NCBI GenBank assembly: GCA_016213625.1
Contig: JACQZZ010000087.1
Span: forward strand, 1-57,393
Length of the DNA stretch: 57,393 nt
From: Actinomycetota bacterium
GTDB lineage: Bacteria > Actinomycetota > Acidimicrobiia > Acidimicrobiales > Ilumatobacteraceae
Reading direction: 5' to 3'
Part shown: piece by piece, positions 17,742-25,802 of the stretch
Layout: each line of letters opens with the position of its first letter
Numbering within the stretch: the stretch's first letter is position 1
The notes under the pieces: generated by a model
Database searches by the model: none
What the model saw: the letters and a program-made list of their open reading frames with translations, nothing else
What the model was told of the DNA's origin: nothing
Program-made: the position numbers and the translations under genes

Positions 17742-19139
17742 TCAGCTCTCGAAGTCGGTGATCAGCGTGCCGATGTCGGTGAAGGTGGCCGTGTCGGCGT
17801 CGTACTGCAGCACCTGCAGCGACTCCGCCAGGAACGGGTCTTCCTCGCCCATCGACTTGTCGTTCACACCCTCGCGAGCCAGCATCGGCACGAACTCGAA
17901 GTTGCGAGCCGCGTTGATGATGGACGCCCGGGTGAGGCCTTCCTCGGACTCCATCGCCTGCTTGATGATGGCGATGGTGACCTCGGCGGTGGTCCAGCCG
18001 GCGGCGGCCGTGGCCGCGATGTCGCTGAGACCCTGTGCATTCATGTAGTCGAGGTACTCCTTCACGGCGGGGTCCTCGGCGTTCGACGGAGCGGTGACGT
18101 CCTTCAGGTTGCCCGAGGTGTAGAGACCATCAGCGGCCGCACCAGCAGCACCCAGGATGAGGTTGCTGGCGCAGGTGTTGGTGACGTACGTGGCGGGCGC
18201 CCAACCGGCGTTCTGTGCCTTGGCGTTGGCCAGCTCGGTGAGGAAGCCGATGCAGCCGGCGCCGAGCGGCACGGCCATGATCACGTCGGGCGCCTTGGCG
18301 GCGATGCTCGTGATCTGCGAGGTGGGCGGAGCCGAGTCGGTGGCCTCGATGGTCTGCTCGTCGACGATCTCGAGGTTGAACTCGGGCGCCAGTTCCTTGA
18401 AGGCGTTGGCGTAGACCTGACCGAACTCGTTGTTCACGTAGAACATCGCGACCTTGGCGCCCTCGGGGTACTGCTCCGCGATCTGCGCGGCGTACACCTT
18501 GGACTCCACCGTGTACGGCACCAGGATGCCGGTGGTCCACGGGTAGTCGGCCACTTCGCCCCACGCCGGCGAACCGGTGAGCGCGTTCAGCTGCGGGATG
18601 CACTCCTCGTTGAGGGTGTCGCGCACTGCGGCGTTGTTCGGCGAACCGATGATGCCCGAGAAGATGTGCACGCCGGCGTCGATCTGCTTCGACACGGCGC
18701 CAGGAGTGAGGTCCTTGTTGTACTGGTCGTCCTCGATGGTGGCTTCCACCGTCATGTCGCCCAGGAGGCCCTTCTCGTTGGCGTAGTTGATGTACGCCTC
18801 GAAGCCACCCTTCACGGGGGCGAACGCTGCGGCGGCGACGCCACCGGTGAGCGGCATCGCCGAACCGATCTTGATGGTGCCCTCGATGGGCGCGTTGGCT
18901 GCATCGGGATCGATGCAGTCGTCGGTGCTCACGGCCCACGCATCGCCACCGGCGGCAGCAGTGGTCTCGACCGCGGCGGCCGTGGTCTCGACCGCGGCGG
19001 CCGTGGTCTCGGTGGCCTCGCCGGCAGTGGTCTCGGCCGCGCTGGTGGTGTCCGACTTCTCGTCGTCACCGCCGCACGCAGCGATCAGCATGGTGCCGGC
19101 AGCCAGAGTAGCCAGCACTCGCGTCGAAGTACGTCGCAT
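17742..19139 (-). CDS. livK: ABC transporter substrate-binding lipoprotein, branched-chain amino-acid type
   Basis: 465 residues. Signal peptide MRRTSTRVLATLAAGTMLIAAC with lipobox IAAC, followed by a Thr/Ala/Val/Glu linker made of 21-bp tandem repeats (TTAAAVE units) and a type I periplasmic-binding fold (IKIGSAMPLTGGVA, DVIMAVPLGAGCIGFLTE). It delivers ligand to the LivHM permease. Branched-chain amino acids are the default prediction, but this family also binds amides, urea or aromatic acids. The ATG is after GGGGGAATTGGAAG; upstream codons are not a signal peptide. Last gene of the operon, 31 bases after livM. Confidence 0.9.
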   Translation of the reverse strand: MRRTSTRVLATLAAGTMLIAACGGDDEKSDTTSAAETTAGEATETTAAAVETTAAAVETTAAAGGDAWAVSTDDCIDPDAANAPIEGTIKIGSAMPLTGGVAAAAFAPVKGGFEAYINYANEKGLLGDMTVEATIEDDQYNKDLTPGAVSKQIDAGVHIFSGIIGSPNNAAVRDTLNEECIPQLNALTGSPAWGEVADYPWTTGILVPYTVESKVYAAQIAEQYPEGAKVAMFYVNNEFGQVYANAFKELAPEFNLEIVDEQTIEATDSAPPTSQITSIAAKAPDVIMAVPLGAGCIGFLTELANAKAQNAGWAPATYVTNTCASNLILGAAGAAADGLYTSGNLKDVTAPSNAEDPAVKEYLDYMNAQGLSDIAATAAAGWTTAEVTIAIIKQAMESEEGLTRASIINAARNFEFVPMLAREGVNDKSMGEEDPFLAESLQVLQYDADTATFTDIGTLITDFES

Positions 19140-19170
19140 CTTCCAATTCCCCCTCACTGTGGTGTCTTCG

Positions 19171-20319
19171 TCAGGCCTCGGCGGGAGCGGAGACCACGGA
19201 CTCGATCGTACCCGTCCCGGCAGGGCGCGGGGTAACCGTGACGAACCGGGCAACGAGGCGCCGCCACATCCCGACGATGCCGAACGGTGCCACGAACATC
19301 AGCACGATCAACAGAATCGCGAAAATGCCAGACCCGGGAGGCGTGTTCGACCACGAGAACAGCGGACGGATGATGCCGGGAATCTGATCCGGGTCGCTCC
19401 AGTCGCCGGTGAGTTCGGTGATGAACACGAACAGTCCCGCACCGATGATGGGACCCCAGAGCGAGCCTGCACCACCGACCACCATGACGATGAGGAACGT
19501 GATGGCGCCCTGCACGGTGATGTTCGTGGAGTCCGGCGTGACGTTGCCGGTGCGGATGGCCGACAGCGAGCCCGGCAGCGCGCACAGCGCCGCCGACAGG
19601 CCGAACACCAGCGCCTTGGTGATCGCCAGGTTGACGCCCATCACCGCGGCTGCCGTCTCGTTGTCGCGAATGGCGATCATCGATCGTCCGGCCCGGCTCT
19701 TCACGACACCACGGCACACGAGGTACACGCCGATGACGATGATCATCGCGATCCAGTAGTGGAACGGCTTCACGTTCTCGCCGCGGAGGCTGCCCCACGG
19801 ATTCCATCCGAAGATCTCGTAGGTGGGGTTGTCCTTGGTGAAGCGGAAGCCGGTCTTGTCGAGACCACGGGCGCCGCCGGTGAGCCACTCGAGCTTCTGC
19901 GCCTTCACCAACTGTGGGAACACCAGGCCCAATGCGAGCGTGACGAGCGCGAGGTACACGCCCTTGATGCGCAACGCCGGGAGCGACACGAGCGCCCCGA
20001 CCACGAACGCGATGACGAACGCGACCGCGAGCGTCTGGAACGGACTCCAGCCATATCGCGACACGAGGATGCCCGTGGTGTAGGCGCCGATGCCGAAGAA
20101 CGCCGAGTGGCCGATGGAGATCAGCCCGGTGTACCCGAGCAGCAGGTTCAGTGACATCGCGGCCGCCATGAGCGTGAGCGCCGTGATGCACGAGTCGATC
20201 ATGCCGTTGCTGGCCGATGTGGGAATCCAGAACATGAGGTACACGACCACGGCAGCCGTGACCAGGCGGATGGCCCAGCTGGCGGTGCCGCCGGACTTGA
20301 TGGTGGCGATCGTCTTCAT
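19171..20319 (-). CDS. livM: branched-chain amino-acid ABC transporter permease LivM
   Basis: 382 residues with about ten hydrophobic helices. LivM signatures: LNLLLGYTGLISIGHSAFFGIGAY near the N-terminus, and GGAGSLWGPIIGAGLF in the C-terminal half. It pairs with LivH to form the membrane channel. ATG overlaps the livH stop by four bases. A longer in-frame start (35 more codons) lies within livH and is not used. Confidence 0.93.
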   Translation of the reverse strand: MKTIATIKSGGTASWAIRLVTAAVVVYLMFWIPTSASNGMIDSCITALTLMAAAMSLNLLLGYTGLISIGHSAFFGIGAYTTGILVSRYGWSPFQTLAVAFVIAFVVGALVSLPALRIKGVYLALVTLALGLVFPQLVKAQKLEWLTGGARGLDKTGFRFTKDNPTYEIFGWNPWGSLRGENVKPFHYWIAMIIVIGVYLVCRGVVKSRAGRSMIAIRDNETAAAVMGVNLAITKALVFGLSAALCALPGSLSAIRTGNVTPDSTNITVQGAITFLIVMVVGGAGSLWGPIIGAGLFVFITELTGDWSDPDQIPGIIRPLFSWSNTPPGSGIFAILLIVLMFVAPFGIVGMWRRLVARFVTVTPRPAGTGTIESVVSAPAEA

Positions 20320-21242
20320 ACCCGCTCCACCTTCGCCGTACCGAACAGGCCGGATGGTTTCACCAACAGCACGACGAGGATGACCACCAGGGCGACACCC
20401 ACCTTCAGTTCCTGCCCGATCCATTCATCGGAGTAGCCGGCGGCCATGTTCTCGATGACACCGATGATGAGGCCACCGAGCACCGCGCCACCGGGGCTGT
20501 CGAAGCCGCCCAGGGTGGCCGCGGCCGACGCGTAGATGAACACCGAGAACATCAGGCCGAGGTTCACGTTCGAGTTGATGCCGGCGAACACCACGCCACC
20601 CAGGGCACCGATGGCGGCGGCGATGCCCCAGCTCATCATCAGCACCAGGTTGGTGCGAATGCCGACCAATTTGGCGCTCTCGGCGTTGCTGGCGACGGCG
20701 TTCATCGACAGACCCAACTTCGTGCGGTTGAACAGCAGGAACAACAACCCGGTGAGCACGATGACGAGCGCGAAAACACCGATCGACTGGATCTTGATGG
20801 CCGCGCCGAACACGTTGACGAAGTCGTCGGGCTTGTTGGGGAACAGGCTCGGGAACGACTGCTGCGAGCTCCCGACGCCGCTGTTGGGCAGCGGCTGGTC
20901 CTTCCAAATGGCACCGTCGAGCCAGTTCAGGAACTGGAACAACCCGAGTGTCACGATGAAGACGGCGAACTGCGACTTCTTGGCGATGGGCCGGATGAGC
21001 GTGACTTCGACGGTGGCACCCATGACGAAGCCGACGAGCATGCCGATGGGGAGCGCGATGCCCAGCGGGATGCCCCACTCACCGCACTGGTAGACGACGT
21101 ACGTGCAGAACAACGCCATCTCGCCCTGAGCGAAGTTCAGGTGGCCCGTGCCGCGATAGATGATGACGAGGCCGAGCGCGATGAGCGAGTACACGCTGCC
21201 CTGGCTGAGGCCGTCGAAGAGTCGTTGGAGGAACAGTTCCAT
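20316..21242 (-). CDS. livH: branched-chain amino-acid ABC transporter permease LivH
   Basis: 308 residues. Opens with LFDGLSQGSVYSLIALGLVIIYRGTGHLNFAQGEMA, the LivH hallmark, and later has TLGGFDSPGGAVLGGLIIGVIEN. Integral membrane subunit. Overlaps livF (1 base shared) and livM (ATGA), so all permease and ATPase genes are translationally coupled. Confidence 0.94.
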   Translation of the reverse strand: MELFLQRLFDGLSQGSVYSLIALGLVIIYRGTGHLNFAQGEMALFCTYVVYQCGEWGIPLGIALPIGMLVGFVMGATVEVTLIRPIAKKSQFAVFIVTLGLFQFLNWLDGAIWKDQPLPNSGVGSSQQSFPSLFPNKPDDFVNVFGAAIKIQSIGVFALVIVLTGLLFLLFNRTKLGLSMNAVASNAESAKLVGIRTNLVLMMSWGIAAAIGALGGVVFAGINSNVNLGLMFSVFIYASAAATLGGFDSPGGAVLGGLIIGVIENMAAGYSDEWIGQELKVGVALVVILVVLLVKPSGLFGTAKVERV

Positions 21243-21955
21243 CAGAACCCCAGATATGCCTTGCGGATGGTGTCGTCCGCGCTCAGTTCTTCAGCAGATC
21301 CCTCGGCGACGATGCGCCCGGTCTCGAGCAGGTAGACACGGCTCGCCATGTGCATGGCGAGGTTCGCGTTCTGTTCCACGAGCAGCACCGAGAGACCCTC
21401 CTCCTTGTTCAGCCGTTCGATGACGGCGAACAACTCCTGGGTGATGAGCGGGGCGAGTCCCAGACTTGGCTCGTCGCACAACAGCAGCTTCGGCCGGCTC
21501 ATCAGCGCCCGAGCGATGGCGAGCATCTGTTGCTCACCGCCGCTGAGGCTGCCGGCGCGCTGGTCCTTGCGTTCGGCCAGACGTGGGAACTGGCCGTACC
21601 AGCGCTCCATGTCGGCGGCCACCGCGGCCGAGCCATCGTGACGGGTGATGGCACCGGCGCGCAGGTTGTCGTGCACGGAGAGTTCCGGGAACGTGCCGCG
21701 GCCCTGCGGCACTTGCGCCACACCCTGGCGCACGATGGCGTCGGGCGAGAGCTTGGTGATGTCGTGTCCGTTGAGCTCCACCGAACCCTGGCGGGGAATG
21801 GTGCCGCTGACGGCCCGCATGGTGGTGGTCTTGCCGGCACCGTTGGCGCCGAGGATGACGACGATCTCGCCCTCCTCGACGACGAGTTCGATGTCGTGCA
21901 GGACGGTGACCGGGCCGTAGCCGGCCGACAGCTGGCGAGCGTGCAGGATGCTCAT
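21242..21955 (-). CDS. livF: branched-chain amino-acid ABC transporter ATPase LivF
   Basis: 237 residues, the family length. Walker A GANGAGKTT, Q-loop region VAQVPQGRGTFPEL, signature LSGGEQQML, Walker B LLLCDEPSLGLAP, H-loop LVEQNANLAM. One of the two cytosolic ATPases that drive uptake. Start overlaps the livG stop (ATGA). Confidence 0.95.
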   Translation of the reverse strand: MSILHARQLSAGYGPVTVLHDIELVVEEGEIVVILGANGAGKTTTMRAVSGTIPRQGSVELNGHDITKLSPDAIVRQGVAQVPQGRGTFPELSVHDNLRAGAITRHDGSAAVAADMERWYGQFPRLAERKDQRAGSLSGGEQQMLAIARALMSRPKLLLCDEPSLGLAPLITQELFAVIERLNKEEGLSVLLVEQNANLAMHMASRVYLLETGRIVAEGSAEELSADDTIRKAYLGF

Positions 21956-22713
21956 GCCGACGTCCCCAGGTAGGCCTCGATGACCGCAGGGTCCTTCTGC
22001 ACCTCTGCGGGAGTGCCGTCGGCGATCTTGCGACCGAACTCCATCGCCACCACTCGATCGCTGATGCTCATGACCATGCTCATGTGGTGCTCCACGAGCA
22101 GCACGGTGAGGTCGAACTGGTCGCGAATGGCCTGGATGGTGTGACCCAGCTCGTCGACCTCGCCGTGCGCGAGACCCGATGCCGGCTCGTCCATCAGCAA
22201 GAAACTCGGCCGAGCGGCCAACGCTCGGGCGATCTCCAAACGCTTCAGCGTGCCGAACGGCAGACCCGCGGCCGGCCGAAAGGCGAGGGCCCCCAAGCCG
22301 AGTTCGTTCAGCAGGTCGCCGGCGAAGTCGCGAGTGCGCCGATTGTCGGCCGCGGCTCCCACGCGGAAGATGGCCCGGACGAAGCCCACGTTCCCCTGGC
22401 AGTGTGCACCCACCATCACGTTCTCGAGCAAGGTCATGGTGGGGAACAGTGCGAGGTTCTGGAAGGTGCGGGCGATGCCGAGCTTGGCGATGCCATGCGC
22501 CGGCACGTCGAGCAGTTCCTGCCCTCGGTACACCACCGAACCAGCGGTGGGTTGGTAGATGCGGCTCACGACGTTGAACATCGTGGTCTTGCCGGCACCG
22601 TTCGGCCCGATGAGGCCACAGATGTGACCCTCATCGATGCTGAACGACAGCCGGTCGAGCGCCACGATGCCGCCGAACCGCACAGTCACGTCATTCACGT
22701 CTAACAGAGCCAA
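21952..22713 (-). CDS. livG: branched-chain amino-acid ABC transporter ATPase LivG
   Basis: 253 residues from a TTG start (LALLDVNDVTVRFGG) with GGGAGGGG about ten bases upstream. Walker A GPNGAGKTT, the LivG-specific ARTFQNLALFPTMTLLENVMVG insert, signature LPFGTLKRLEIARAL in place of the usual LSGGQ, Walker B LLMDEPASGL. First gene of the livGFHMK transcript. The frame stays open upstream but without similarity. Confidence 0.93.
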   Translation of the reverse strand: MALLDVNDVTVRFGGIVALDRLSFSIDEGHICGLIGPNGAGKTTMFNVVSRIYQPTAGSVVYRGQELLDVPAHGIAKLGIARTFQNLALFPTMTLLENVMVGAHCQGNVGFVRAIFRVGAAADNRRTRDFAGDLLNELGLGALAFRPAAGLPFGTLKRLEIARALAARPSFLLMDEPASGLAHGEVDELGHTIQAIRDQFDLTVLLVEHHMSMVMSISDRVVAMEFGRKIADGTPAEVQKDPAVIEAYLGTSA

Positions 22714-22811
22714 GGCCTTCGGTCCCCTCCCCCAAGCGGCTGAGTGGGTACAACGTAGCCGGTGGACACCCTGCGGGTTAGCGTCGCGATTCGAAGAGAC
22801 GAAACCCCACG

Positions 22812-23882
22812 ATGAACGCTTCCACCACTTCCGCCGACACCACGCACTGGACCATCCCCAACTTCTCGCTGCAGCGGTGGCGCGAAGGTGGCGCCGCACG
22901 GGCAGCCGCGGACGAACTGGTGGCAATGTGCCACGGCGTCGGCTTCTTCACCCTCACCGATCACGGCGTCCCCGCGGAGTTCATCGAGCACTACTTCGCG
23001 TTGCTCGAACAGTTCTTCGCCTTGCCGGAGTCCACGAAGGCGCTCATCGACAAGCGGCGGTCGCCGCACTTCCGCGGATGGGAACGCGTCGGGGCCGAGC
23101 TCACGAACGGCCAGGTCGACTTCCGCGAGCAGATCGACCTCAGCACCGAGAACGCCACCCACCCTGGCGATGCCGAACCCGCGTACCTGCGCCTCGACGG
23201 ACCCAACCAGTGGCTGCCCGACGACGTGTTGCCCGGTTTCCATGCCGCGGTCGACGAATGGCTGCAGCGCATGGGCGACCTCGCCTGGGAGCTGATGGAG
23301 GTCATGTCCGTCGGCCTCGGTCTGCCGCGCCAAGGGCTGCGCGACGCGTTCGGTGAGCGGCCGCTGTCGCTGACGAAGCTCATCCGCTATCCACGCACCC
23401 CCGACGGCGGCGCAGGAGTGAACGCGCACAAGGACGCCGGCTTCCTGACGTTCGTCGTGCAGCACGGCGTGGGTGGGCTGCAGGCGATGGCTCCCGACGG
23501 TGAGTGGATCGATGTCGACCCTCCCGAGGGCGCCATCGTGGTCAACGTCGGCGAGATGCTGCAGGCGATGACCGGCAACTACTTCGTCGCCGCCACCCAC
23601 CGGGTCATCGCCACAGAAGAGCGGTACTCCGCCGCCTACTTCCACGGTCCCGACCTGCGCACCGAGATCCGCCCGCTCCCCCTGCCCACACGGTTCACCG
23701 ATGCGGTGGCAGCCAGTCCCCGTCACCGCGACGCCGGGTTCATGGCCAAGCGCACCGAGATCCTCGAGGGCGAGGCCGGCATCGCCAGCGCGGTGGCACC
23801 GGTGTTCGGCGAGATGCTGTGGAACTACTACGTGCGTAGCTACCCCGACGTGGTGGAAGCGCACTTCCCCGGCGCCGTCTGA
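22812..23882 (+). CDS. 2-oxoglutarate/Fe(II)-dependent oxygenase, isopenicillin-N-synthase-like
   Basis: 356 residues. N-terminal DIOX_N-type region (FFTLTDHGVPAEFIEHYFALLEQFFALP), then a 2OG-FeII oxygenase core with iron ligands His-x-Asp in NAHKDAGFLTF and the distal His in VAATHRVI; the cosubstrate Arg-x-Ser is in RYSAAYF. The complete facial triad implies activity. Members hydroxylate or cyclise small molecules and the substrate is unknown. Divergent from the liv operon with a 98-base shared promoter region. Confidence 0.88.
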   Translation: MNASTTSADTTHWTIPNFSLQRWREGGAARAAADELVAMCHGVGFFTLTDHGVPAEFIEHYFALLEQFFALPESTKALIDKRRSPHFRGWERVGAELTNGQVDFREQIDLSTENATHPGDAEPAYLRLDGPNQWLPDDVLPGFHAAVDEWLQRMGDLAWELMEVMSVGLGLPRQGLRDAFGERPLSLTKLIRYPRTPDGGAGVNAHKDAGFLTFVVQHGVGGLQAMAPDGEWIDVDPPEGAIVVNVGEMLQAMTGNYFVAATHRVIATEERYSAAYFHGPDLRTEIRPLPLPTRFTDAVAASPRHRDAGFMAKRTEILEGEAGIASAVAPVFGEMLWNYYVRSYPDVVEAHFPGAV

Positions 23883-23961
23883 CGCGACGACACCGCACGA
23901 ACGCGTGCATCCTGTCGTCCCTCGGAGCACTCGGCTCGGGTCGACCCTCTTCTCGGCCCGG

Positions 23962-24034
23962 TTCTCGGGCTGAATCGTCCCAAATCGGCTTCTCGGGCTG
24001 ATTCGTCCCGGCTTGCGAGACCCGGCTTGCGAGA
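23962..24034 (+). repeat. two pairs of short direct repeats
   Basis: TTCTCGGGCTGAATCGTCCC at 23962-23981 recurs with one change at 23990-24009, a 28-base period. The second copy runs into a perfect tandem duplication of CCCGGCTTGCGAGA (24007-24020 and 24021-24034). Spacing and size do not fit CRISPR. They look like a decayed or recombined intergenic repeat. Confidence 0.75.
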
Positions 24035-24224
24035 CGGATCAGACCCAGATCGCCACGCGCAGAACCCTCCAGAGAACTCCCCCCGGGGAGTTTCCTCACA
24101 ACGCGTGATCGCACTTGCGCAGAGCGCACATAGCGGGCAAAGTGCTCGCCTTCTCGTCTGGACTCGTCGCGCCGTGATCACAGTCCGCCGTGATCGAGCC
24201 GCGACAGGTTGAGCAGATCAAGCT

Positions 24225-24270
24225 TCTGGGTGCTTCCATGCCACCACGGGGTCGCGTGGATGCACCCAGA
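24225..24270. repeat. diverged copy of a dispersed palindromic element
   Basis: 46 bases starting TCTGGGTGCTTCCATG and ending GGATGCACCCAGA. It aligns without gaps to the central 46 bases of the perfect palindrome near 47.9 kb with 40 of 46 identities. Its two arms pair with a few mismatches, so it is a degenerating copy. The flanking AGATCG is shared by both copies. Confidence 0.75.
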
Positions 24271-24333
24271 TCGAGAGCAGAGCTGCCGTTCTGCACGCTG
24301 GACTACGACGGCCACTTCGGGCAATCTGAGCGG

Positions 24334-24558
24334 GTGTCACAGCGCGAAGAGCGAGACGAGGGGTGTGAGAACCGTTCCCTGGCGGACGAGTGCGCTATGG
24401 CTGTGTTCCGGAGCCCGGGCGAACGGCAGGGCGCTTTGACCGTCCGGCTCACGCACCTTCCAACCGGGATCGTTGCCGAGGTCTCTGACGGTCGGTCGCA
24501 GCTTGAGAATCGGGACCGCGCTTCGCAAGCTCTCCGCGACCTTCTTGACGGCGGGTGA
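24334..24558 (+). CDS. small release-factor-like (RF-1 domain) protein lacking GGQ
   Basis: 74 residues from a GTG start, though the frame is open further upstream through the palindromic repeat. The C-terminal half, VRLTHLPTGIVAEVSDGRSQ then LENRDRASQALRDLL, follows the RF-1 domain of class I release factors closely (VRITHLPTGIVV...ERSQ..N..KA). Ahead of it, where release factors have FRASGxGGQHVNTTDSA, this protein has FRSPGERQGALT: the GGQ loop is altered and about five residues are missing. Peptidyl-tRNA hydrolysis is therefore doubtful. It could be a decaying paralogue or a ribosome-binding protein with a new role. The gene sits in repeat-rich DNA. Confidence 0.6.
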   Translation: MSQREERDEGCENRSLADECAMAVFRSPGERQGALTVRLTHLPTGIVAEVSDGRSQLENRDRASQALRDLLDGG

Positions 24559-24610
24559 CAAGCGAGCACCGTGCTGCCGCCTGGCACTAAACCTCATGCC
24601 CGGATGCTGT

Positions 24611-24859
24611 TCAGCGGTTGTCAGGCCAGATCGTGCCCCCGTTCGGGCTGCCCCCACTCGGGTTCGAGCTTTCGTCGGCGCGACGAAGGTCGTCGGGCGG
24701 CCGCAACGACTCCGCGTACCGTTCAGAGTTGCGCGCAGTCGCCACCACGAACCCAACCACCGATGCGATGAAGACCACAGCAAACACGACCGACAAGAAC
24801 ACAAGTGCGAGCGTAGTAACCGCCGGGCCAGTGGATAGCCCAGATCTGCCGCTATGCAC
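24611..24859 (-). CDS. small single-pass membrane protein of unknown function
   Basis: 82 residues from a GTG with GGAG four bases upstream. One long hydrophobic helix (TTLALVFLSVVFAVVFIASV) follows a short N-terminus, then a charged, Pro/Ser/Gly-rich cytosolic-type tail. No family recognised. It is divergent from the next ORF, with about 22 bases between starts. Confidence 0.45.
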   Translation of the reverse strand: MHSGRSGLSTGPAVTTLALVFLSVVFAVVFIASVVGFVVATARNSERYAESLRPPDDLRRADESSNPSGGSPNGGTIWPDNR

Positions 24860-24881
24860 GGTGCTCCATGCGAGACTGCGA

Positions 24882-25241
24882 ATGATGGGCAGCCGCGGGA
24901 CGCGAACGGTTCTTTGTCGGCACGCCGGTAGCCGAGGAACCGTGTGGTTCTACGTCCTTGTGTTCGTCCTCACCTTCCCACGAGTGTTCACCTCGTCCGG
25001 CGGAATCCGCTGGGCATGGCTCGCGCTCGGTGTTCTCTCGATGGCCATCGGTGGACGTGGCATGTTGCTCGGCAGAGTCACCGGTGACCGATCTGTGCTG
25101 ACCGTCTGGACCGCGTTTCGGCGGCAGCACTTCGATCGAGCAGACGTCGTTGAGTTGCGAGCCGATCAGGTACGTGTCGGCCTGATGGCGTGGGCACGCG
25201 AGGCGTTGGTCGTCGAACTCTCGACCGGAGCGTGGTGTTGA
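24882..25241 (+). CDS. small membrane protein, possible PH-like domain, perhaps frameshifted
   Basis: About 119 residues with two hydrophobic segments (VWFYVLVFVLTFPRVF and WAWLALGVLSMAIGG), then FRRQHFDRADVVELRADQVRVGL, which resembles a bacterial PH-like membrane protein. The reading stops at LSTGAWC. One frame over, directly after, the DNA reads VVLTDINVGIGSGRLNG...VNDWLLVQAGA-stop (to about 25330), which looks like the natural end of such a domain. A one-base shift near 25230 would join them. The start could also be the GTG at VWFYVL. Unknown function. Confidence 0.45.
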   Translation: MMGSRGTRTVLCRHAGSRGTVWFYVLVFVLTFPRVFTSSGGIRWAWLALGVLSMAIGGRGMLLGRVTGDRSVLTVWTAFRRQHFDRADVVELRADQVRVGLMAWAREALVVELSTGAWC

Positions 25242-25412
25242 CGGACATCAACGTTGGTATCGGGAGTGGCAGGCTCAACGGCCTCTGCGCCAAGGTGAAC
25301 GACTGGCTGCTCGTCCAAGCCGGCGCATAGCTGTTGATATTCCGGTGATCGAGTGAGGCCGGCCGGGACGGTGACTTCCGGTGAAATGCTCGTGCAGCTT
25401 GGGCGCACGCGA

Positions 25413-25802
25413 TCAGGCGACGCAGAACTCGTTGCCTTCGGGGTCGAGCATCACCACGTGACCGAGGTGCTCTTCGTACCGCTCCTCGCGCACGACGGTG
25501 CCGCCGATGCCCTCGAGCGTCGCCACCTTCTCGCGGATGAGCGCCTCGCGGGACGCCATGTCCAACGGCGGCTCGCCGGCCACACGGATGTCGATGTGCA
25601 TGCGGTTCTTGGCGGTCTTCCCCTCGGGCACGCGCAGGAACCCGATGGCCGGGCCGACGCCGGCGGGGTCGACGATCGACGCACCGTCCGGGTCGTCGTA
25701 CCCCGGCTCGAGCACGTAGTCCAGCGCTGCGGCCCAGAACGCCGCGACGCGGTGCGGATCGTTGGCGTCGCAGCCGAGCGTCCAGTGCGTGGCCACGGTC
25801 AC
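25413..25802 (-). CDS. VOC-family (glyoxalase-like) protein
   Basis: 129 residues, one pair of beta-alpha-beta-beta-beta modules: WTLGCDANDPHRVAAFWAAALDYVLE at the N-terminus and HLGHVVMLDPEGNEFCVA at the end, both typical of Glyoxalase_6-type proteins. The GTG start overlaps the SDR stop (GTGA), so the two are coupled. Substrate unknown; metal ligands His and Glu at the usual strand positions are only partly visible. Confidence 0.85.
   Translation of the reverse strand: MTVATHWTLGCDANDPHRVAAFWAAALDYVLEPGYDDPDGASIVDPAGVGPAIGFLRVPEGKTAKNRMHIDIRVAGEPPLDMASREALIREKVATLEGIGGTVVREERYEEHLGHVVMLDPEGNEFCVA

Larger units (their letters stand above)
23883..24333. other. gene-poor, repeat-bearing interval
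   Basis: About 450 bases with no convincing coding sequence. It holds two kinds of short direct repeats, an inverted repeat AACTCCCC-CC-GGGGAGTT at 24075-24092 (possible terminator for the oxygenase gene, with TTTCC after it), the palindrome GTGATCAC near 24173, and a diverged copy of the 46-48 bp palindromic element. Several ORFs cross it on both strands, but none has domain-like sequence. Confidence 0.6.

Noticed and set aside
23962..24034. CRISPR array
   Set aside because: Only two copies of each repeat, one tandem and without spacers of equal length, and no cas genes nearby.
23840..24181. Minus-strand ORFs over the repeat interval (113-129 codons)
   Set aside because: They overlap repeats and the oxygenase 3' end and show no domain-like sequence.
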